Shown one piece after another: positions 48,901-57,900 of a stretch of 64,000 nucleotides of DNA. Origin of the DNA: Saccharina japonica (lineage: Eukaryota; Sar; Phaeophyceae; Laminariales; Laminariaceae); contig MEHQ01000169.1 in the NCBI GenBank assembly GCA_008828725.1, positions 609,312-673,311 of the forward strand, written 5' to 3'. Numbering within the stretch: position 1 is the first letter of the stretch; every line of letters begins with the position of its first letter. The translations under genes were made by a program, and so were the position numbers. Below the pieces are notes generated by a model. That model ran no database searches. It was given only the letters and a program-made list of their open reading frames with translations, and was not told where the DNA came from.

Positions 48901-51900
48901 CCTTCGCCATTTTTTCCAGGTCTTGCGACAACATACTGGCTGGTGCCGTCTGTTGCAGTAACGAGTGGATGAAAACCTGGGGTTTCCGTGGGAGGCGGGG
49001 TGGGCCACGGGGGGGGGGCGGGGGCGAGGGAGGCAAGGCAACTGTGAAGATTGATACACTCTACATCGGAAAGGGGGGAAACTTATATATATATGAAAAA
49101 AAAAGGAAAAAAAAACAGCTGTGAGATCGAGGATTTCGTCGAAACTCGTATTTGCTCCTAGCTGAGTGTGATACTTCGATCGCGCGTACCTACGGGTTTT
49201 ATATGTCCTCATGGATGATGTACATCCTAAACATATATACGAGTACACAATATACGCCTCAACAGTAAAAATGGTTATTCAAATATCCCCCCATCCCCTC
49301 TCCCCATACGAATGCCATCACAAGGCACTAACAAAACCATTAATAGTATCCTCACCAAGTTTACACTGGGACAATCAGGTCTTGCGTTGGCCGGGTGTAC
49401 GTCGAAAACGATCTTCTCTCCCCGACCGTCCGCACACAGAAACGCCCCCGATACAGACGATTTCCCGTTGATTTTCTTGGACGACTTCGTAGAAAACGCG
49501 GTCAGAGAACGGTGCTTCTTCGTGTGTCTGCCATGAGGGAGTTCCAAGTTTCAAAGCAGAGAGGCGTTATTAATACGAGCGGACGCGAGTTTGAAAAATT
49601 GTGACTGCGCCTTAACCCATTCAGAACTGAAAAAAAATGCCCCACACTAATTCCAAGTAGTTTGTCCCCAAATCCGTGGGACCAGTTCCTAAGGGGTTAA
49701 CAAAAACAATGAGGCGTTATTGTTCTGGGGTTTTTGTTCATGGATGCTCCCTCCGCATGCGTATGGCTTGCTTGCTCTCGCGGAGCAGTCGCTGATGCTA
49801 CTATATAAAGCAATACCATTCGGCCCGGGTCAGTAACACGCCGACAGTACTGTCCGGTACATCAAAATACGTGTGGGGGAGCTTGTGACAAAAAGGTATA
49901 CGCCTGGCTCCTCCGACATACCGTATGCGTGCGTGGAGGCTGTGAGCTACGAGGGACCCATTTGGAGTTGCCTGAGCACTGAATAACGACTCTCACATGG
50001 ATGACATTCTGCGCCGCCTTGTGTCCCTGTTGTCATAGTCCATGGTCAAGATTCTGAGGCCCTGTGTCCCGTAAACGACGGCAGGAAAGTTACCGTCGGA
50101 GTCGGGCTCGATGTGCGCGGCAGACTTGACCGGGGTGAAGCTCACCGCGATCTCCTTCTTCGAGCCCCTGGGTTTCATCCGCAGCGAGCCGGTCGAGAGC
50201 TGGGCCTGAAAGAGAGAGCAAATAAAAAAAACGACCCGAAAAAAAACAAAACAAAACGATCGAATTAAGAGTAAAACAAGAGTGAAAAAAACACAAAAAC
50301 GACCAAATAAAGCAAGAACGACAAGGTTAAGGCGTGCGATGTTCATCGACAAACCATGATAGGCAAAATGACTACGAGTACGTACGTAAACCGAGGCCAA
50401 AATGCCCCCCCCCCCCCCCCCAAACACGCTATATGCGCGCCTTGCGCTTTTATCGCGAGAGGGTCTACCCCCCCCCCCCCCCCGAATAATCCAGGAAAAT
50501 ATGGAAAACTTAGTAAAAACACGGGAACTACCTTGAAACTACCCGTATAGATTCAAACGATAGCCGTCTGCGTTACGTACATACATATATACCAGGTACG
50601 TACTGCCCGGTCGTTTGGTAACTGCGTCCCTATCAAAACCATGGGGTAAAATAAGTGAACATTGAAGCAAACACCATTACAGCAGTAGTTTTGATTTTTT
50701 AATAGAAACAAGCGAGTGCTGTTGTTTGTAAACAAGACTGAGACTACTACCGGGTACCCCGTACTTGCATCTTACAAATACATAAAACAAATGTACGACT
50801 TTTTACTTGACGTATATGCATGTACCTGGTCAATACTACGTACTACTGGTACATTGTAAAAGCCGGAAAGCACTTACGTTGTCCCTCCACACGTAGTCTC
50901 TGTCGTCGGTGAGAAACACGACGTCTCCAAGTCGCACAACATCGCCATCCCGCTTCTTGTTCTCTGGGTCCACGGCCTGCATCCCAATGTTTACCACAAA
51001 CAACAGACAGTGTATACCAATGGTTACCACCTCGGGCAGATAGATGATCTACAGATAGATCATCTACAGATAAATCATATACAGATAAATCATCTACAGA
51101 TAAATCATCTACAGATAAATCATCTACAGATAGATCATCTACAGATAGACCACCTACAGATAGATCATATACAGATAAATAATATGCAGATAGATCATCC
51201 AGATCATCTAGTTCCCATATAACGGCAAATGAAAAACGATACACCATTTACACGGTACAAGACGCACGACACAAAAAAAAAACAAGCAAACGAAAAAAAA
51301 AACAGCTTCATCCCCCCAGCCCCCCCCTCCCCCCCTCTTCATCCCGCACCTTGAAGTGGCACTCCATGAACCCCGGCATAGTACCGTCGGCTCGACCAAT
51401 CATCGCCAGCTCGCTCTTCCTCGACATCCTCCTGTGCACCTTGGGCATGTTGTCCATCGACCCCACGTAGCCACCCTCCCCCGCTTCTGCCAGGGGAGCT
51501 TCAGCCGCTGCCACTGCCGCTGGGAAGTTGGCTAAAGTGCCGAGCGCAGAGCCAACCGACACGCCAGATGGTCGAATTTTGTGTGTCTTTGGCGAGGGGG
51601 GGAGTCTGTTTCGGGAGGCGGACAGGTGGCACGGCACGCCCACACACGATAACAAAAGTACACGGTCGGAGAGGATGGGATAAGGTGAGATAATATAACA
51701 CAGGATGGGATAGGATAGGATAAGATAAGATAAGATAAGATGAGATGAAATGAGATGAGATGAGATAAAATAAGATAAGATAAGATAAGAAAAAATAAGA
51801 CAAGATAAGGTACGATAAGATAAGATAAGATAATATGACATAAGATAATATACGATAAGGCAAGATAATTCAAGGGCCAGATAAGGCAAGGCAAGCAGGG

Positions 51901-54900
51901 TTACCAGCTATTCGACACCGCGGTTGAGGGACCCTGTTTACGAGGCAAATCACCGCTCAGGGCTAAAAACCCTAGTAACCCAGACCCTACCCCAATCAAA
52001 ACACCACCACTGCTTGACGAATCAAACATCATAATTCGGGTCTCCTAATCGTAGTGGCGAGAGCGCATACCTACCGAAAAGAACAAGCGCGCTACACTGC
52101 TATCACGCAGCTTGAAATAAAGTTGAGTATCAACCACTCAATCAGTCGAACTCATAGCTGACGCATTTGTAATGACTAAAACAAAACTGCAGCAGTATAA
52201 AACAGTACACCTATCGCACCTATATAGTATATAGGTCATTTTAATATAGTAATACTAATAAGATATACCTGGTAGGGGGTATGGGCCATTAATTAATATA
52301 GCAAAAGGGGGAGAAAAATACGTGTTCATGCGAAAATATTGAATTAATTTAGTAAAAGGGGGAGTTTTTTTTTGTGTTTGTGTTTGTTGGATAAATGGAT
52401 AATTAATTAATTTAGCAAAAGGTGTGGGACGGCGGTAGTTCCGCAGCAGGTAATCTCTTTCTTCGTGATTGCTGTGGAGACGCACCGAGGTGGGTGGGTG
52501 GGTTGTGTGGCTTTACTACATAAACTCTCAGGGGTCAGCAACACGGAACCAAAGAAAACTTATGTCAGAAGTCGGCAACTTGAGGGAAACATAAAATAAA
52601 ACAAAACGATGCCCGAACATCGTCCGATAACAAATCATGGGGGGAAGATCGATCCAACCCCACCATACCCCGGCGTCCACGCCCTCCACGACAACATTCC
52701 CGTACCCAACGAAAACCCACCGCTACCAGCCCCCCCCACCGACTCCACGGACACCGTGCCCCATCCTGCTTGCACGCCTCGACATCAACCAACGAACGAG
52801 TTTCGTACGCCTTTGGGACCGTCCGCCACCGCATCTACGCGACACCACGTTCGACCTCCACGGTACTGGCTGGTCACCGTCGGTGATCGACGACTTGGGC
52901 AACGTTCTTCGCGAATTCCCGGACGTCTTCTCCTCTACGTCCAAGACCGACTTCGGCTCGTGCTCATCCTTGATTTCATTCAAGATCACCGTCCCGCCGG
53001 ACAGCCCCCCCGTCACCTCCCCCTCCCCTACCGGATAAAAACCCCATTCTTGCCAAAAAAAGGCCGATGCCGTCCGTCATCGACCCGTGCCTGGCCGCCG
53101 GCCTCATCCGACTTTCCACTTCCCCATACTCCAGCCCGATGGTCGCCATTCCTAAGAAGGACGGCGGCGTCCGCATTACCATCAATTACAAGAAGCTGAA
53201 CGCCATCAGCTCCCTCGGAGTCTGTCCGAGGGAGCTCTGATGGCGTTCCGCTTCTTGTAATTGACGGTGATGCAGACGCCGCCATCTTTCTTGGGAACGG
53301 GTCGTACCATTGGGCTGGAGTATGGGGAAGCGGAATGTCGGATGACGCCGGCGGCCAGGTACTGGTCGATTTTCGCAAGAATTGGGTTCATCCGGTACGG
53401 CGCGTGAGTCAACGTGTGAGGCGTCGTAGCCTCATTGCGAGGTGTGGGGTAGATGTAGACGTATAGCCTCTTTTACCTTTGTTTCGAATAGCCGCACCTT
53501 CGACCTCCCTTCCCGACTTCTGGGATGAAACGGTCATCCCCTCCGATCGTCGTGTGATCTGCATCTATATACGACTATTCAGGGTGGGCTAATGTGATGG
53601 TATCACGTACTACGGCTGTAAAGCGGTGCAATACGTACCAGTATGAGTCACGTGGCGTGCTAGTAACGGGAACGTCTCCTTAGAGAATAGCAGTATGAGT
53701 ACTATACTGTAGACACGCGGATACGTACAACGAGTGAGATCATGTGACGTGGTAGTAACGGAAACGTCTCCGTAGATAGTACATGCACGAAGATACAAGC
53801 TTCAGGGGACAGTCTCGTTCTGGACTGGCCCCTTCCATCGCTCTCTGTTCTCGTGCGCAGTCGAGCTCTCCATGAGATAAGCAACAAGAAGAACTTTACC
53901 AAGAAGAAGCGTGCCTCTGGCCAGCATCGACACCCCTGTGTCCTGGCCTTATTGGATTGCCCTCCTCTTAACCCTTATAGAACTGGAGTCCCGTTTTGGG
54001 GACAAATTACTTAGAATTTGAGTGGTTTGTCCCCAAAACGGGACTCCAGTCCTAAAAAGGTTAACACAGGGGTCAGCAACACGAGGTAATCTCAGAGTGT
54101 CCCCGAGGGGCCAGGATGACCTTAAAGGATTATAGTCATAATGAGGCGGTACGGTCTAGGGCATAGGACCTCGTGACCACAAAGGGGGAGAACCATATTA
54201 TATAAATATATATATGTACCATGATGACCTTGAAGGATTATAGGGGTAATGAGGCGGTACGGTGTAGGGCATAGGACCTGGTAACCACAGAGGGGGGGAA
54301 CCAAATGATATATTCCAGGGTATATATATATGTGTCGCGTACCTCGCATAGAGCCGCAGCCAGTCGCCGTACTTCAAGGGTTGCACTAAAGGCGCCGATG
54401 CCTTGGTAGCGTCAGAGCAGCACATCTCTGGCGGCTCGGGCACACGCACGGCGTCCATCCCTCCGGCAATCCGGGCGGACGGTGGCGGTGGAGAATGTCG
54501 GAGGGGGACTGGCGATCGTGCACGCCGTGGGCTCAAAGTACTACGGCCATCATTGACTGAGGCTCGAGACGACGATTCTCTGTGTATGGTACGTACGGCG
54601 CACACGGCACAGGGGTTTCGAGATCAGAAGGGAGGGGAGGGGAGGGGAGGTCAAGGAGAGGAAAGGAGGGGAGAGGTAAGGGGAGGGAGGGGGGAGGGGG
54701 AGGGGGGGGGGAAGGGTGCTTAGTGTTTACCCGTCATAGAGGTCGAGAAGGCGTACTTTCAGCTGGTTTGACAAATTCACGAAAACAGCACTACTGTACA
54801 TTCATGACCAGATTGGGAGTGCTTTGCGCCCGTCTGTCACATCATTGATAAGCCCTACCACTACACTACATCTACCACTACATACACTACATAGGCTTTG

Positions 54901-57900
54901 TGTTCGCTGGTTGACATATTCACGAAACAGCACTGACAGTATTCGCCATCAGGCTGGCATTACTTAGCGCTCACCCGTCATTGTTCATGGAGTCCGCCGA
55001 CTGCACACTGCTGCCACCGCCACCACCACCACGAATGAAGCTGCCAGGATGCAACCCAGTATCGAGATTTGAGCTATGCGGGCTGCTGTCTACGGACGGC
55101 GAGTCAAAGCCCAAGCCCGCCTGTTTCAAATCTTTGCGAGGAGACCACGGCTGCGAGCAGACAAACAGACAAACGAACAAGCAAACAACAAGCAACGCGT
55201 CTATTAATCGTCGCCTACACGACATAATGATTCAGTGCTACTACGTTATTTGCTTTTAACTCATTGAAGCTGTCATCCATATGCAAGTCCGCCTCACAAG
55301 CGGTTCTTAGTAGGATGCAGCTCACCCTTCTCATGCGACTCGCCCAACACCTCACGGCGCTTCGCGCTTGGTGCTAGCAATGTCTGCCTGGTGGGTGAAA
55401 ACCAGAAATTCTCCGTCCCGGCATTGTAGGGAAGCGAGGGTCTATGGTCATACGACTGCGGCCATGCATGAAAATGAAGTACACCCCTCCCCCCCTCCCC
55501 AGTCCCTTGCCCCTCCTCCCTCGGACAAAAAGGGTACTACTTAGTGGGTATATAGTGGTGCAACGGTTCTGCCTAACAAACGCCCCGAGGGCCTATCCCG
55601 TGCTACGCACAGTAGAGCTTTACCACGTATTCTAGATTCGGTCTGATCTGATTGGCTTAGGGCCAGGCTTTGGGTTCGTCTGATTGGCTTAGAGTTAGGG
55701 TTAGAGCTAGGGTTAGTTATATTCGTCTCGTACACAGCAAGCAGTGTGTGCCAACCATTTTCCCCAAAAAAGTGGTGAGCAAACCCTCGCTACGTACGTA
55801 CGTACGGTGGTAAGGGTGGCATTTTTTTCAACCTTCCAAGGCAATATTTGTACATATATACGATGCCTTTCCATGTAGCCACGGAATTGTTTTAGTCATC
55901 GGGTCAAGCATTACACTCGGTCCTTAAATCCGTTGTTTGGATCACTTCCTAATAGTGCTAACACTAGCAGCAGTATAGATAGAGCTCCTCAAAACGAAGA
56001 GCCCCACAAAAAATTACCACGGTGCACCCCTACTGACTGCTGTAGCATGCTTGAATTCGCCCTCCTCTCACCATGCGCCTGGGAGACACCGACCGGCTCC
56101 TGTCCCTCTCCTCGGCGTCCCCCCTTCCTCCCCCTCCCCCTCCTCTTCCTCGGCGCAACAAGCCCCTCGGAGAAACGCTCTTGCTCTTATCATCCTCGCC
56201 GTCCCCACCGTCCGGCACCCGTATCGACCCCCACAGCTTTCTCCCCCGGGTCGGAACAGCCTTTTTCCCCACCGCGCCACCTTCGCAAGCGCCCCCCCTC
56301 CCCTCCCGCTCCGCCACCGCCTCCACCCCCGGGGGTTTCGACCCAACGGAGGCATCCCGCTCCCTATAAGCCGCTGTGGCGGAGGGGGCAGTGACACCTC
56401 GAACCATCTTGCTCGGTCCGGTCGGCGGTAACCGTTTCGTCTGGGTCTGTTGCGGCGGCGGGGGGGGGGAAGGGTTGGCCGTCGATTCTCCGCTAGCCAG
56501 ATGGTGCTGGTGGTTTTGGTGCTGCAGCTGGGGGCGCTTGGCTTCCACCGTCCACTGCGCTGGCAGGCTCCTTTGGGGGGTGGGTGGGGGACGGCGCAGG
56601 GAGGAGGGGGGGGGGGGGAGGAGGGGAGGGGGGAGGGGGGGGGGGTGGACGGGGGGGGGGAGAGGGGGGTAAGCGTACACGATTCGTGGTGTGGGAGAGG
56701 GGGAGAGATCCAGAGAGAGGGTATATCGTACATCGTACAGCAGTAATTGGTGTGGCATGGCAGCACGCGAATGCAACACGGCGTGTGAGGACGTGGCATG
56801 GCATGGTACGGAAGGCAGTGCCGAGTGCGGTGATCGCAGGCAAAGCCCTGGCTGGCCCTATAACCCTTAATGCGCGAGGCGAAGTGTCTTTACTACTTAT
56901 GCGGGGGAACATACTACGTACGGGGGACCATAGTAAACACTAGTAAATAGGACCTACGGTACACACAAAAACCCCCCCCAAATATTCCCCTATTTTTACT
57001 ATTAATAAGCATATTTGGTCCTTTTTACTATGGTCCCCCGTAATAGTCATAACTACTGTAAGTAAGTATGGTGTGTAAACACGGGGAGGAACATGTTATT
57101 TTCGGTTCATCGTGGGTTCTGGTTACTATGTAATACAACACTAGCCCACCCAGTAAAATGGTTACTATGTAGTATATACACCATGAGGCATCGAGTCTGC
57201 CAGGGAGTCAGCAGGCGCAACGCTCCATACCAGTACAGCACTGATGTACGAACATCCTTGCTCAGTCAAATTGACACTATATAGATATATACCAGTATAC
57301 TGTTATATACCTGGCGGTAGATATACATGCGAAGTGTAATACTGCAAGTAAAAGTCTACCAGTAGTGTGTGTTGTTGTCTTCGCATTAAACCGGTCTTTC
57401 TACCCAACGACATCTGCACACCCGGTGTCCTTATGTCCTTAGCATACTGAGATTCTTCAACCAAAAGAGATGCTGCTCGTAAGTGCAAGTTTTATGGCCG
57501 AGCCTGTGTGAGACGGGGTAGCTTTTAAGGCACCAGGTTATGTATCAACATGTATCAAGTATATACCGAGCCTTTCAAGAGCCTACGGTCAACGTTGACA
57601 TCGCCATAAGCTGCGAGCCTTACTTCGCAAAAGTAGCACACGAAGCAGCCCGGGCTGCCAGGGTTTGGGCTTTCTCCCAAGCAACGTAACGAGCTTATAT
57701 ATAAATCTGTACACGGCACGCGCTCCGCACGGTCATGTTTATCCTGATGCACGCACTTTTCTACGTATATACGAGTAGACGAACGATTTTTTTTCGCTAT
57801 ACGTCCATAGCTTCCAAAAGTGATTACAAGTATCATAGGTACCACAGGTACTCTTGTGTACATACATACTTCGTATATACGAGTATGCAATCTTACAGGA

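Noticed and set aside
48532..49248. Arg-rich minus-strand frame over SEC14 exon 9
   Set aside because: It is a shadow. The frame with LLQQTAPASMLSQDLEKMA and the acidic run joins exons 8 and 10 in phase, while this one ends in a stop and would not.
56068..56799. Alternative frames over SEC14 exon 2
   Set aside because: Only the frame with repeated SVSPR motifs continues from exon 1 (using acceptor CAAAG at 56571) and reaches a GTGAGA donor in phase with exon 3.
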